A stretch of 64,000 nucleotides of DNA from positions 164,995 through 228,994 of the forward strand of contig JAKQEQ010000042.1 in assembly GCA_029556545.1 (NCBI GenBank), given 5' to 3'. Positions 42,048 to 50,639 of this stretch are shown here, in pieces; positions within the stretch are counted from its first letter, which is position 1; each line of letters opens with the position of its first letter. The stretch comes from Candidatus Hydrogenedentota bacterium (GTDB taxonomy: Bacteria; Hydrogenedentota; Hydrogenedentia; Hydrogenedentales; JAGMZX01). A program made the position numbers and the translations under genes. The notes under the pieces were generated by a model. It did not search any database. It had not been told where the DNA came from and saw nothing but the letters and a program-made list of their open reading frames with translations.

Positions 42048-42974
42048 TCATTGTCTCAGGAGACTCCTCCAGGGCAGGGCAAGCCCGCCTTGGGTCCAGA
42101 GCCCGATGGCGAGGCCGCCGATGGCGTAGCCGCCTATGGCCATACCGCCGAGGGCAAGCCCCCCGACAGCGAGGCCGCCCATCGCGATGCCGCCGATTGC
42201 CGCGCCGCCCATGCTGACCACGCCGAGGGACACGCCGCCGGTCGTGACGCCGCCCACAGCGACGCCGCCCATCGCGATCACGCCCACGGCTGTGTCGCCG
42301 ATGGCGATGAACCCGCGCGCCTTCCCGCGCAAGCCGTCGGGGCCCGGCCCCATCGCAACGACAATGAACGGCAGGCCGAACAGGGTCGCGGACGACCGGT
42401 AGCGTATGCCGCCGGTGTACGCCCGTGCGCCGCCCGCCGCGACCGCTTGCTCAGTCTCGCCGGAGCACACTTCGCGGATGATGCGTTCGAGCGCGCGTGC
42501 GGCGGGCCTGCGGTGCCCGGCGGCGAGTATCCACGGCCAGAGCACGCCCCAGAACGCAATCATGCCGTAGAAAACGAGCGCGCCGCCGCTCGTCTTGACG
42601 AGGCCGGGATTCAGGAAGGCAAACACGACGTAGCCCGCGAGCAGGCACGCGCACAGTCCGCCGCACAGCAGCACGCAATACAGGAGCCAGCTCCAATACG
42701 TGAACCGGTACGCGATGGTCCGCTCGTCCATACGCTGGAGCGTCACCTCGTTCAACCCAATATTGATCGACGTCAGGAAGTCGTCCGCCCCGAAGTGAAT
42801 CACGTGACGGCCCAGGCTGCGCACGCTGTACGCCGCGCGCCGCCGGTCGCCCGGCAAAAGCAACCCCCCATGCACGCGCGCGGCCATGCGCTCGACAAAG
42901 TCCTCCGGCGCATCCTCGACTTCGAGGATGCCGTCGCATTCGGGTATGAAGGCGCGCATGACCGGCGGCCTCAT
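42048..42974 (-). CDS. Membrane protein with C-terminal pentad-repeat domain
   Basis: 308 aa. The N-terminal soluble domain (about 1-85) is followed by two membrane helices (about 90-150). The C-terminal 75 residues form about 14 near-perfect five-residue repeats of the type hydrophobic-Ala-hydrophobic-Gly-Gly (for example GVAVGGVTTGGVSLG, GLAVGGLALGGMAIGG). On DNA this is a 15-bp period. The repeats could form a compact solenoid or a membrane-associated fibre. The ATG at 42974 overlaps the stop of the upstream gene (ATGA). No function is known to me. Confidence 0.8.
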   Translation of the reverse strand: MRPPVMRAFIPECDGILEVEDAPEDFVERMAARVHGGLLLPGDRRRAAYSVRSLGRHVIHFGADDFLTSINIGLNEVTLQRMDERTIAYRFTYWSWLLYCVLLCGGLCACLLAGYVVFAFLNPGLVKTSGGALVFYGMIAFWGVLWPWILAAGHRRPAARALERIIREVCSGETEQAVAAGGARAYTGGIRYRSSATLFGLPFIVVAMGPGPDGLRGKARGFIAIGDTAVGVIAMGGVAVGGVTTGGVSLGVVSMGGAAIGGIAMGGLAVGGLALGGMAIGGYAIGGLAIGLWTQGGLALPWRSLLRQ

Positions 42975-43837
42975 CGGCCTGATTCGCTTATGTCGAGGGC
43001 CGCCATCCGCTGTTCTTCGGCCATGCGGTACCGCTGACGGAACATGCGCCAGCCCATCGCGCCGAGCAGGAGCGCGATCGCGCCCAACAGCAGCGGCGGA
43101 TAGGCGCGCCACATGGCCCCGCCACGCGCCAGAGTCGATCCGCCATATACGATTAAGGCGATGCCGACGGCCATGTACCCCCAAGCCGTACCCAGCACGA
43201 GGCCGCGCGCGCGGCCCTTGCCCGCCAACAACGCGCCCGCCGCGCCCCAGAGCCCGGAAAGGATGCCCAAGGCCGCCCCCGCCATACCCCACATCACCCC
43301 GAGACGCGCCGCAGCCATGCCCGAATCAAGAACAAGCGGCTTCTTCCAGAGCGAGAGGTTGCGCAGCGCGACCGTGCCCGTACCCTCGGCATAGATTCCA
43401 AGCCACACCTTCTCAGGCCGCTGTCCCGATTCGAGAAAGAAGGGCGCCGCGGATGCGCGGAACGCCGTTGTGGCGCGTACGTACTCTTGCAGTGACCGCG
43501 AGAAGTACCGCGGTTCTCCGGGAAAGGCGCACACCATTTCGAGACTGCCGGCGCCGCGCAGGTCTTCACTCGCAATCTCCGCCCGGTATTCCAGCACACA
43601 GTTTTCGACATCGGACAAGGGAACCTCGTACAGCGGGAAAGACGTCGGCCCGGGCGCCGCAAACGTGATTCGGACCTCGCCGATGGCCGGGTCTACCTGG
43701 ACGGCGGTTCCTTCGGGCAACTCATTCGAGAACGTCTCCAGTTGCTCCGGGCCGACGCGGTACAGAAGCGCTTCTTCCGCACCGGCGACAACCGACAACA
43801 GACCCGTCAGCATGACCAATAACCATTGTGTTTTCAT
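42971..43837 (-). CDS. Exported protein with C-terminal membrane helices, unknown function
   Basis: 288 aa. A signal peptide (KTQWLLVMLTGLLSVVAGAE) is followed by an extracytoplasmic beta-rich domain (about 25-175) resembling carbohydrate-binding or jelly-roll folds by its pattern. Three or four membrane helices cover 185-270. ATG at 43837 overlaps the stop of the DUF2089 gene (ATGA). It is the middle gene of a tightly coupled three-gene operon. The function is unknown; the operon suggests a regulated envelope response. Confidence 0.8.
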   Translation of the reverse strand: MKTQWLLVMLTGLLSVVAGAEEALLYRVGPEQLETFSNELPEGTAVQVDPAIGEVRITFAAPGPTSFPLYEVPLSDVENCVLEYRAEIASEDLRGAGSLEMVCAFPGEPRYFSRSLQEYVRATTAFRASAAPFFLESGQRPEKVWLGIYAEGTGTVALRNLSLWKKPLVLDSGMAAARLGVMWGMAGAALGILSGLWGAAGALLAGKGRARGLVLGTAWGYMAVGIALIVYGGSTLARGGAMWRAYPPLLLGAIALLLGAMGWRMFRQRYRMAEEQRMAALDISESGR

Positions 43838-44145
43838 GTGGCGTTCTCCCCTTGCTTCAATGCCGCCTTGTGCGCATCGAGCAGTTTGCGAGCGGCAACG
43901 GCGCTCAGTTGTCCTTCCGCCAACAATACCTGCAATTGTCTCCGAAAAGGATCGCGAATCCTGGGATCCTCGACCGCTTGCACCTTCGCGATAAGCCGGT
44001 CCAATCGCCCGCGCACCGTGGGATACGAAATGCCGTAAGCGTTCGCCACCTCTTTCAGCGACCCGGAAGCGAGAAGAAATCGCCGCAGGAAATGCAGATC
44101 TTCCTCGCTCAAGGCATCGAGCCACGGTTGCGACGCTGGGTCCAT
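43834..44145 (-). CDS. DUF2089 helix-turn-helix regulator
   Basis: 103 aa. LSEEDLHFLRRFLLASGSLKEVANAYGISYPTVRGRLDRLI is the typical DUF2089 helix-turn-helix region (residues 13-55), with a helical tail. Predicted DNA-binding regulator of the two membrane genes that follow it with overlapping stop/start codons. The ATG has GGAGG upstream. The promoter region holds three CTCAAT(A/T)(A/T) copies and two AA(C/G)TTTATTAA copies, likely its operators, so autoregulation is probable. This remains inference. Confidence 0.88.
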   Translation of the reverse strand: MDPASQPWLDALSEEDLHFLRRFLLASGSLKEVANAYGISYPTVRGRLDRLIAKVQAVEDPRIRDPFRRQLQVLLAEGQLSAVAARKLLDAHKAALKQGENAT

Positions 44146-44164
44146 CGGCTATCCTCCATGCTTT

Positions 44165-44238
44165 AACTTTATTAACTCCACACTCAATTATACTCAATAT
44201 TGGGCAGATGTCAAGTTTATTAAGGCCCGCCTCAATAA
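44165..44238 (-). promoter_or_regulatory. Consensus promoter with repeated operator-like sites
   Basis: On the minus strand TTGACA (44209-44214), 16-bp spacer, TATAAT (44187-44192), both perfect. Read on the plus strand, CTCAATTA (44183), CTCAATAT (44193) and CTCAATAA (44231), plus AACTTTATTAA (44165-44175) and AAGTTTATTAA (44213-44223), overlap or flank the hexamers. This is a strong, regulated promoter for the DUF2089 operon. Confidence 0.8.
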
Positions 44239-44306
44239 AATAAAACATGTCGTCTTACTTTTCGAGTCGCCGGCGGCCCCAAGACCCGCTTCACTCGGCA
44301 GGGGGG

Positions 44307-44336
44307 TTTCCACGCCATCGGCTTCCCGTGTATACT
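44307..44336 (+). promoter_or_regulatory. Candidate promoter of the beta-helix gene
   Basis: TTTCCA (44307-44312), 18-bp spacer and TATACT (44331-44336, 5 of 6), 55 bp before the ATG. Confidence 0.5.
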
Positions 44337-44391
44337 TGCGCCAAGACCGGAGCCGTGGTGCACCACGGTCCAGGAAGGGAGAATCACGCCC

Positions 44392-45858
44392 ATGCAGGGG
44401 TCAAGGTCAATCACGGCGTTGTGTGCGGCGTTTGCGCTTGGGTTCGCGCTTTGGGCGGAAGGGACCACCGCGCAGGCTGCTCGGGTCGTTTACGTCAACA
44501 AGAACAACACCGCTGTCTTCCAAGACGGTCAAAGCTGGGCCACCGCCGTCCGCACGATTCGGCAGGGCATTCGGCGCGCCGAGTTGGCGGGAGGCGCGGA
44601 GGTCTGGGTGGCGCGCGGCGAATACGCGGACGTCGCCTATTTGTTGCCGGGCGTTCATATGTACGGCGGGTTCGCGGGAACCGAGACCACGCGCGAGGAT
44701 CGCGATTTCGTCAATTACGTCACCATCATCAACGGCCTCACGGCAAACGACGGTCAGCCGGTCGAGACGGTGGTCACGGGCGCGACGAACAGCGTGCTGG
44801 ACGGGTTTACGGTGCGGGGTGGTCGCGGCACGAACGGCGCGGGCATGGTGAACGAGGCGGCGTCGCCCATCGTGGCGAACTGCCGATTCGTCGACAACCA
44901 GGCGACGCAGTACGGCGGAGCGATTCTGAATAACCCCGGTTCGTATCCGCTCATCGAGAACTGCGGGTTCACGGCCAACGCAGCGGGCATCAGCGGCGGC
45001 GCCATCGCCAACAACGGCGCGGTCCCCGAGATTCGCAATTGCACGTTCCGGTTGAACATGTCGGGCACAACGGGCGGCGCGATTGTAAATACACCCGGAT
45101 CGTCGGCGATCATCGAGAACTGCGTATTCGAGCGCAACTCAACGGGCACGGGCGGCGGCGCGGTCCACAGCCAGCAGGCGTCGCCTTTGATCGGCGCGTG
45201 CGTCTTCACCGGCAACAAGGCCCGGGATTTCGGCGGGGCGGCATTCAACGATTCGGCGACGCCTTTCTTCGTAAACTGCCTCTTCGCGGGCAACGAGTGC
45301 GAGGGCAGCGGCGGCGCGGTCGCGAACGTGACCGCCGATCCGACGTTTCTCAACTGCACCGTCGCGGATAATTTCGCGAGGAAAGACGGCGGCGCGGTCT
45401 ACAACAATCAGTCCGACCCGGCGCTGGTGAATTGCATCGTGTGGGAGAACGACCCGGACGAGTTCTACAACGTCAAGAGCCGACCTTCGGTCCGCTACAG
45501 CGACGTATTCGGCGGACATCAGGGGGCCGGGAACTTCAGCATCGACCCGCGCTTCGTCAATCCGGCCAACGGGAACTATCGCTTGCAGCCCCAGTCCTGG
45601 TGCATCAACGCCGGAACCAACAGCGGCGCGCCCGAGACCGACCTCGAGGGCGTGTCGCGCCCTCAGGGCATCGGCGTGGACGTGGGCGCGTACGAGGCGA
45701 CGGAGATCGGGGAACGAGAACCGCTAACGCTGTGCGGCGCGCTCCTGCGCGCGAAGGACGATTCGACCCGGGCGGACGGCAGCATGGTGTTGCTGCCGGG
45801 GGTGGCGGTGCTGCTGGTTCTGACGTCTTGGCGGAGGCAAGGCCACGCGCGCGGATAG
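44392..45858 (+). CDS. Exported right-handed beta-helix protein
   Basis: 488 aa. A signal peptide (about 1-29) is followed by YVNKNNTAVFQDGQSWATAV, the usual opening of polymorphic-outer-membrane-like/choice-of-anchor-Q proteins. Coils of about 34-36 residues repeat from 130 to 360 with GGAI/GGAV turns and regularly placed NC(x)F. The end of the helix is marked by VVENCIVWEN-like strands and GVDVGAYE. A C-terminal hydrophobic stretch (MVLLPGVAVLLVLTSW) followed by basic residues looks like a sorting or anchoring signal. Probably a surface or outer-membrane-associated protein. Confidence 0.85.
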   Translation: MQGSRSITALCAAFALGFALWAEGTTAQAARVVYVNKNNTAVFQDGQSWATAVRTIRQGIRRAELAGGAEVWVARGEYADVAYLLPGVHMYGGFAGTETTREDRDFVNYVTIINGLTANDGQPVETVVTGATNSVLDGFTVRGGRGTNGAGMVNEAASPIVANCRFVDNQATQYGGAILNNPGSYPLIENCGFTANAAGISGGAIANNGAVPEIRNCTFRLNMSGTTGGAIVNTPGSSAIIENCVFERNSTGTGGGAVHSQQASPLIGACVFTGNKARDFGGAAFNDSATPFFVNCLFAGNECEGSGGAVANVTADPTFLNCTVADNFARKDGGAVYNNQSDPALVNCIVWENDPDEFYNVKSRPSVRYSDVFGGHQGAGNFSIDPRFVNPANGNYRLQPQSWCINAGTNSGAPETDLEGVSRPQGIGVDVGAYEATEIGEREPLTLCGALLRAKDDSTRADGSMVLLPGVAVLLVLTSWRRQGHARG

Positions 45859-45867
45859 TCGCCACGA

Positions 45868-46446
45868 TCAGCGGGGCGCGCGGGCAAGACGCAGTCCATA
45901 GTGCCACGGGGGCAAGTCAATGACTTTGCCGTCGTGCGTGAACAAGCCCGTTTCCAGGGCCCACGCGATGATCTGCTCGGGCCGGGGCCGGATATCCATG
46001 CTGGGGCCGCGAGGGGTCGCCGGGTCGTAGCGCCAGTGAATCACGAACGCCGCTCCCCCATCGCGCAGGGTGTCGCCCGCAAGCCGCAACAGGCGCACTG
46101 GTTCCTCGCAGTGCAGGATATTGAAGAGCAGGCACGCATCCATACTGGCCGGTGGAACGCCAAAGCCCTCGGCCATCACATCCAGTGCCTTGCACACCAG
46201 ATTCGTGACGCTCTGCGCCTCGGCGCGGGCGCGCGTGCGCGCGACCATCGCCGGGTCCACGTCAACCGTGTAGAGGGTCCCCAAGAGACGCCGCGCCACG
46301 GGAATCGAGAAGGTGCCGTAGCCGCATCCGAGTTCCACCGCGTCCCGTATCCGCCCGTCGATACCGAGGCAATCCAGGATGAGTTCGACTTCAAGCAGAC
46401 TCTCCCAATACCCCTCGTCGGGCATGCCGCTCTCGCGCAGTCTCAT
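45868..46446 (-). CDS. SAM-dependent methyltransferase (class I)
   Basis: 192 aa. The SAM-binding motif VELGCGYGTFSIPVA is near 37-51, acidic motif II is TVDVDPAMV, and FNILHCEEPVRLL follows. The product methylated is unknown; the small size and fold resemble the UbiE/arsenite-type group. It is the last of three genes (NUDIX, 40-aa peptide, methyltransferase) on the minus strand with short gaps. Confidence 0.88.
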   Translation of the reverse strand: MRLRESGMPDEGYWESLLEVELILDCLGIDGRIRDAVELGCGYGTFSIPVARRLLGTLYTVDVDPAMVARTRARAEAQSVTNLVCKALDVMAEGFGVPPASMDACLLFNILHCEEPVRLLRLAGDTLRDGGAAFVIHWRYDPATPRGPSMDIRPRPEQIIAWALETGLFTHDGKVIDLPPWHYGLRLARAPR

Positions 46447-46477
46447 GCCGTGCGTCGTCTCCCGGCTTTCGCGTACT

Positions 46478-46600
46478 CTAAGCCGTCTGACCGCCGAAGA
46501 GCGACACTAATGCGCTGATGATCGCGAGGATGATTTGCAGGATTTCCGCCAGTGTTGCCAGGAAACTATCGTTTCCCAAGTTCCAATCGAGCGTTTTCAT
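46478..46600 (-). CDS. 40-aa hydrophobic peptide
   Basis: Short gene between the NUDIX and methyltransferase genes. MKTLDWNLGNDSFLATLAEI begins it, then the single hydrophobic helix LQIILAIISALVSLFGG and QTA. GAGGTG lies 9 nt before the ATG, TAG stop at 46478. The composition (acidic N-terminus, one 17-residue membrane-like helix) resembles small membrane peptides, type I toxins, or exported peptides; none can be named. The close spacing (62 and 31 bp) favours a shared transcript. Confidence 0.65.
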   Translation of the reverse strand: MKTLDWNLGNDSFLATLAEILQIILAIISALVSLFGGQTA

Positions 46601-46662
46601 TATTCGTCCACCTCATGGTTCTCATCCCAGCCTATCAAGTTCCCCCACGCCGCCGCAAGCAG

Positions 46663-47121
46663 CTAATCATAAGAGGCGCTTAGCCGCTCGCGGGCGCGGC
46701 GGATGAACACCCGTTCGCTGGGATAGGTCATGCGCGCTTCCGCCTCCGCGGGATCGAGCCAACATGGCGTGAAAAGGGCCTCCTCCGAGTCCGGGTGCAT
46801 GCGCTGGCCGCGATTTTCGTCCCGGACGAGGCGCATGAGGAAGTAGCGCTCATCGCGCACATGATGCTTGCCCCGAAAATCGAACGCGCTGCGCGTGGTC
46901 CCGAGATCCGCCGTGATCTCGAGATCCCAATAGCCGGTTTCCTCGCCCACCTCGCGCAGCGCCGCCGCCTCGGGCGTTTCGCCGGGGTCGATGTGTCCCT
47001 TCGGCAGTCGCACCTCATGCACCATCCGGCCATCCCGCTCGACGTCGCGCTCGATCGCGAGCATGCGGCCCGCGGCATCGACCACAACGCCCCCGGCGGT
47101 TCTATGACGTTTCATATTCAT
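46663..47121 (-). CDS. NUDIX hydrolase
   Basis: 152 aa. The Nudix box GHIDPGETPEAAALREVGEETG is complete (Gx5Ex7REUxEExG) at about 43-64. The enzyme hydrolyses a nucleoside-diphosphate-linked substrate with Mg2+; its target is unknown, with diadenosine polyphosphates or oxidised nucleotides common in the family. The ATG at 47121 is followed by another in frame at 47115. It is the first gene of the NUDIX-peptide-methyltransferase group. Confidence 0.92.
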   Translation of the reverse strand: MNMKRHRTAGGVVVDAAGRMLAIERDVERDGRMVHEVRLPKGHIDPGETPEAAALREVGEETGYWDLEITADLGTTRSAFDFRGKHHVRDERYFLMRLVRDENRGQRMHPDSEEALFTPCWLDPAEAEARMTYPSERVFIRRARERLSASYD

Positions 47122-47306
47122 CGATTAACGAACTTTCAACAGAGCGAGCCGCCTCTCCGCCTGGCGCACCCCTGTCCCTTTCTTTGGTCCCGTGGTCACC
47201 CATGCGCTTGTCTCGCGACGCGCCGCCGCGGCGCTCGCCGTTTCACGGGTTGAGCATACTACACCGCGCGGGATACAATCGCCTCCTGGTTGGAGCAATG
47301 TTCAGC

Positions 47307-47888
47307 ATGAATGACGCTGGTTACGTGGATTATTTCGCGGCGCTCGAATTGACGGCCGAGGCGAAGCAGGGCGAGGTCCGTAAGAACTACCGCAAGATGA
47401 TGAAGGACCTGTTGTTGAGCATCGGGCGCGAGCGGCTTACCGAAGAGAAACGGGACCGGCTGCTGCTCGATATGGCACGCCTGAACGCCGCGTTCTACAT
47501 CCTGCGCGACAATGAGCGGCGCGCGCGGTACGTCGAGGATCGGCGGCGCGTCATTGCCCTCGAGGAAGAATGGCGCGGTCTTGCCGAAACCGGCGGCGCG
47601 GGCGCGGAGGAAGCGCGACGGCAGTTTGATAGGGCCATGCGCGATTTCCTGACCACGTACATGGAGGACCTCGTGCTCGAGGCGGGCCGCGACCGCGAGT
47701 GCGTCGAGGCGAGTAACTGGGACCGCGCCCACGAACGCCACGCGGGCCGCGTGCTCCGCCATGACCGCCACCGGCACTATCAGAAAATCCTCGAGCGGCT
47801 GCCCTTCCATGAGGTCACCGCGCCGCGTGTGAACTGGGAGGAACGCGCGCGCGTCGTGGACGCCATTCTTACAGAGGCGACCCGCTGA
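47307..47888 (+). CDS. J-domain-like protein without HPD motif
   Basis: 193 aa. The N-terminal 75 residues follow the DnaJ helix pattern (DYFAALELTAEAKQGEVRKNYRKMMKDLLL ... LNAAFYILRDNERRARYVEDRR), but the HPD tripeptide needed to stimulate Hsp70 is missing. The rest is a charged helical region. Two starts, 47298 and 47307, are possible; GGAG spacing favours 47307. The stop overlaps the next gene's ATG (TGATG), so the pair is translationally coupled. Confidence 0.78.
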   Translation: MNDAGYVDYFAALELTAEAKQGEVRKNYRKMMKDLLLSIGRERLTEEKRDRLLLDMARLNAAFYILRDNERRARYVEDRRRVIALEEEWRGLAETGGAGAEEARRQFDRAMRDFLTTYMEDLVLEAGRDRECVEASNWDRAHERHAGRVLRHDRHRHYQKILERLPFHEVTAPRVNWEERARVVDAILTEATR

Positions 47889-48991
47889 TGCCGTGGGGGA
47901 AGCAAGAAACCAAGCCACGGCTAAGCCCGGAAACCATCGACTACGCGCTGGCGAAAGCCGTCGCGGACGGGGATATCGTCAACCTGCGGCAGCTCTTCGC
48001 GCCGGCGAGTCCCTTGCGCGCCTGGAGCCCGGAGAATATCTATAGCCCCAAGTACGCCTACCTCCTGCCGCCGTCGGAACAGGAAGGGGAACGATTGTTT
48101 CAAGAGGCGCTCGCGCTGGTCCGCGATCCGGACATCGCGGAACACGCGCGCGCCCAACTCGAAAAGGACGGACCGCCGCAACTCCACGCCGCGCTCGTCA
48201 TGACGTTGGCCGACAACGCGGTGCGCCTGGGCAAATTCGGCGCCGCCGCCCAGGCCTACGAATGGCTGCGTGTCCGACCGCGCATGCAGGAGGAATTCCT
48301 GCGCCAGGGCGACACGGCCCTCGACCAAAATGATATCGCCCGCGCCGTCGCGGCGTATCATGCCGGGACCGGACTCGCGTACAACTACGCGGCGTTCCCC
48401 GAGCCGCTGCCCGCCGTGCCGGACTACCAGACCAGGGCGCTTATCCTCCACGCGGACTACCCCTCGACGCCAGAGAACTGCGTCGCGATGCAGGACCCCG
48501 CCGCGTTCATCAGGACGGCCCTAAGCTACGTGTTCCTGGATGCGGAGACCGCGGCGCGGCTCGATGCGCGGCCCCTCGAACAGCGTATAGCGTTCACCGC
48601 CGCGTTCGTGCGGCGCCGGGACCCGGATTGGGACGCCTTTGCAGAGCGCTATCGCAATACATGCACGTTCGTGACGGCGTTTGGCCGCCGTCTCGCGCAG
48701 GATACGCCGCCCGCCGAGGCCGAGGACGGCGGGCTCGCCGAGGAGATCGAGGAGCAGCAGGCGACCGCCGACCCCCGGGAGATCGAGGCGCGGCTGCTTG
48801 GGCGCTCCATCCCCGAGGGCGAATGGTGGCAGTACCTCAAGGAACTCGCTTACGAGCATCCCGCCGCCGCGCTCTTTGTCGCGCGCCAATCAGTCGGTCA
48901 CGGCGTCGAGATCGTAATGCCGCGGCTTCGCGAGGATTGTCCGCTGGTTGAGCCGTTGGGGCTGGACGTGACGCGAACGTCCCGTCCGTGA
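47888..48991 (+). CDS. Hypothetical protein, coupled to the J-domain-like gene
   Basis: 367 aa, no signal peptide or membrane helix. The sequence is helical with TPR-like stretches (AALVMTLADNAVRLGKFGAAAQAYEWL, FLRQGDTALDQNDIARAVAAYHAGT) and an acidic Glu/Ala-rich segment near 285-305. I do not recognise the family. The start overlaps the stop of the J-domain-like gene, so the two proteins probably work together. No nearby chaperone genes are seen. Confidence 0.78.
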   Translation: MPWGKQETKPRLSPETIDYALAKAVADGDIVNLRQLFAPASPLRAWSPENIYSPKYAYLLPPSEQEGERLFQEALALVRDPDIAEHARAQLEKDGPPQLHAALVMTLADNAVRLGKFGAAAQAYEWLRVRPRMQEEFLRQGDTALDQNDIARAVAAYHAGTGLAYNYAAFPEPLPAVPDYQTRALILHADYPSTPENCVAMQDPAAFIRTALSYVFLDAETAARLDARPLEQRIAFTAAFVRRRDPDWDAFAERYRNTCTFVTAFGRRLAQDTPPAEAEDGGLAEEIEEQQATADPREIEARLLGRSIPEGEWWQYLKELAYEHPAAALFVARQSVGHGVEIVMPRLREDCPLVEPLGLDVTRTSRP

Positions 48992-49038
48992 TCCGAAAAA
49001 ACGGGTAGGACACCCGTGCCTCACGAAGAGGAGGGGCT

Positions 49039-50529
49039 ATGCCGGAGGAAACGACACGCCGCGATTTCATGAAGCTGGCGGGGGCCGCCGCAATGGGTGC
49101 GGCCGTAGGCAAACACGCGGCGGCGCGGCAGAGCGCGTCGGGAGGTGGGCGCAACATCGTATTCATCCTCACGGATGACCAGCGCTTCGACGCGCTCGGC
49201 ATGTTGAACCCGTACTTCGAGACGCCCGCGCTCGACGCGCTGGTGCAAAACGGCATCCTGTTCGAGCGGGCGTTTGTCACCACGTCTCTATGTTCGCCGA
49301 GCCGGGCGTCCATCCTCTCTGGGCAATACGCGCACCGGCACGGCGTCCTCGACAACAGTACGTTGCTGTCCGAGACCACGCCCACCTTCCCCAAGGAATT
49401 GCAGCGGGCCGGCTACGAGACCGCGTACATCGGCAAGTGGCACATGGGCGGATCGACGGACGCGCCGCAGCCGGGTTTCGACCGCTGGGTGTCGTTCCGA
49501 GGCCAGGGCGTCTACGTCAATCCGACATTCAACATCGACGGGGAGCAGGTCAAACGCGAGGGCTACGTCACCGACCTGATCACGGACTATGCGGAGGAGT
49601 TTATCCGCAAGCCGCGCGCGACGCCGTTCTTGCTCTACGTCGGACACAAGGCGGTGCACGCGGACTTCCAACCGGCCCCGCGCCACGCGGGCGCTTACGC
49701 GGACCGGTCTTATCCCAGGCCCGACTCGATGGCCGACACGGAGGAAAACTACCGGGGCAAGCCCGAGTGGGTCCGCGCACAGCGGAAGAGCTGGCACGGC
49801 GTGGACGGGATGTACAACGGCACGACCGACTTTGATCGCTTCACGCACGAATACGGAGAGACCCTCCGCGCCGTGGACGACAGCGTCGCCCGGATTGTCG
49901 CCGCGCTGCGAGAGACGGGCCAACTTGACGACACGTTGATTGTCTTCACTTCCGACAACGGCTTCCAGTTCGGCGAGCACGGCCTGATCGACAAGCGTAC
50001 CATGTACGAGGCGTCGATACGCGTGCCGTTCATCGCGCATTGTCCCGCCCTGTTTTCCGGCGGACAGCGCCGCCGCGAAATGATCCTGAATATCGATTTT
50101 GCGCCCACGTTCATCGAGGCGGCCGGCCTGTCTATCCCGGAGACTGTTCAGGGCGCGTCGTTTTTCGGCCTGCTGGATGGATCGCGCACGGATTGGCGCG
50201 ACGCCTGGCTCTACGAGTATTTCTGGGAACGGTCGTTCCCGCAGACACCGACCGTGCTGGGCGTGCGCACGGACCGATACAAATTCATGCAGTATCACGG
50301 CGTCTGGGACCGGTACGAACTTTACGATCTCGACTCGGACCCCGACGAGCGCAACAATCTGTTGGGTGATTTCATGATCGCGACGGAAGGCGGCACGCTC
50401 GACGCCCTCATCTCCCGCCAGGCCAAGGGCGAAACAAAGGAAATCTACGAGCGCATGCGCGCCGCCTTAGGGCGCCTGCTTGACGAGACCGGCTGCGCGC
50501 CCGAACCCGACTGGCGGCCGCCGGTGTAA
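49039..50529 (+). CDS. Tat-exported sulfatase
   Basis: 496 aa. The Tat leader has TRRDFMKLAGAAAMGAA. The sulfatase domain starts NIVFILTDDQRFDALG with metal-binding Asp residues. The CSPSR motif (about residue 90) gives the Cys that is converted to formylglycine. Downstream is GYETAYIGKWHMGG, and the metal site DNGFQFGEHGLIDK is near 315. GAGGAGGGG precedes the ATG. It hydrolyses a sulfate ester, probably on a polysaccharide. No anaerobic or aerobic maturase gene is in the window. Confidence 0.95.
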   Translation: MPEETTRRDFMKLAGAAAMGAAVGKHAAARQSASGGGRNIVFILTDDQRFDALGMLNPYFETPALDALVQNGILFERAFVTTSLCSPSRASILSGQYAHRHGVLDNSTLLSETTPTFPKELQRAGYETAYIGKWHMGGSTDAPQPGFDRWVSFRGQGVYVNPTFNIDGEQVKREGYVTDLITDYAEEFIRKPRATPFLLYVGHKAVHADFQPAPRHAGAYADRSYPRPDSMADTEENYRGKPEWVRAQRKSWHGVDGMYNGTTDFDRFTHEYGETLRAVDDSVARIVAALRETGQLDDTLIVFTSDNGFQFGEHGLIDKRTMYEASIRVPFIAHCPALFSGGQRRREMILNIDFAPTFIEAAGLSIPETVQGASFFGLLDGSRTDWRDAWLYEYFWERSFPQTPTVLGVRTDRYKFMQYHGVWDRYELYDLDSDPDERNNLLGDFMIATEGGTLDALISRQAKGETKEIYERMRAALGRLLDETGCAPEPDWRPPV

Positions 50530-50639
50530 TGCGTTACTCCCGCTCCCTCGGGGAGATCGGGATGATCGCTGTTGTAACCCGCCGCGGGGGTAGTGCTAAG
50601 ATGGGACACGGCAATCGCGCCGAGCGAGGAGGGTCCCGA

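Noticed and set aside
44392..45858. Autotransporter or adhesin with LPXTG-type anchor
   Set aside because: The C-terminal hydrophobic stretch has no LPXTG or clear PEP motif; only an anchoring signal of unknown type can be claimed.
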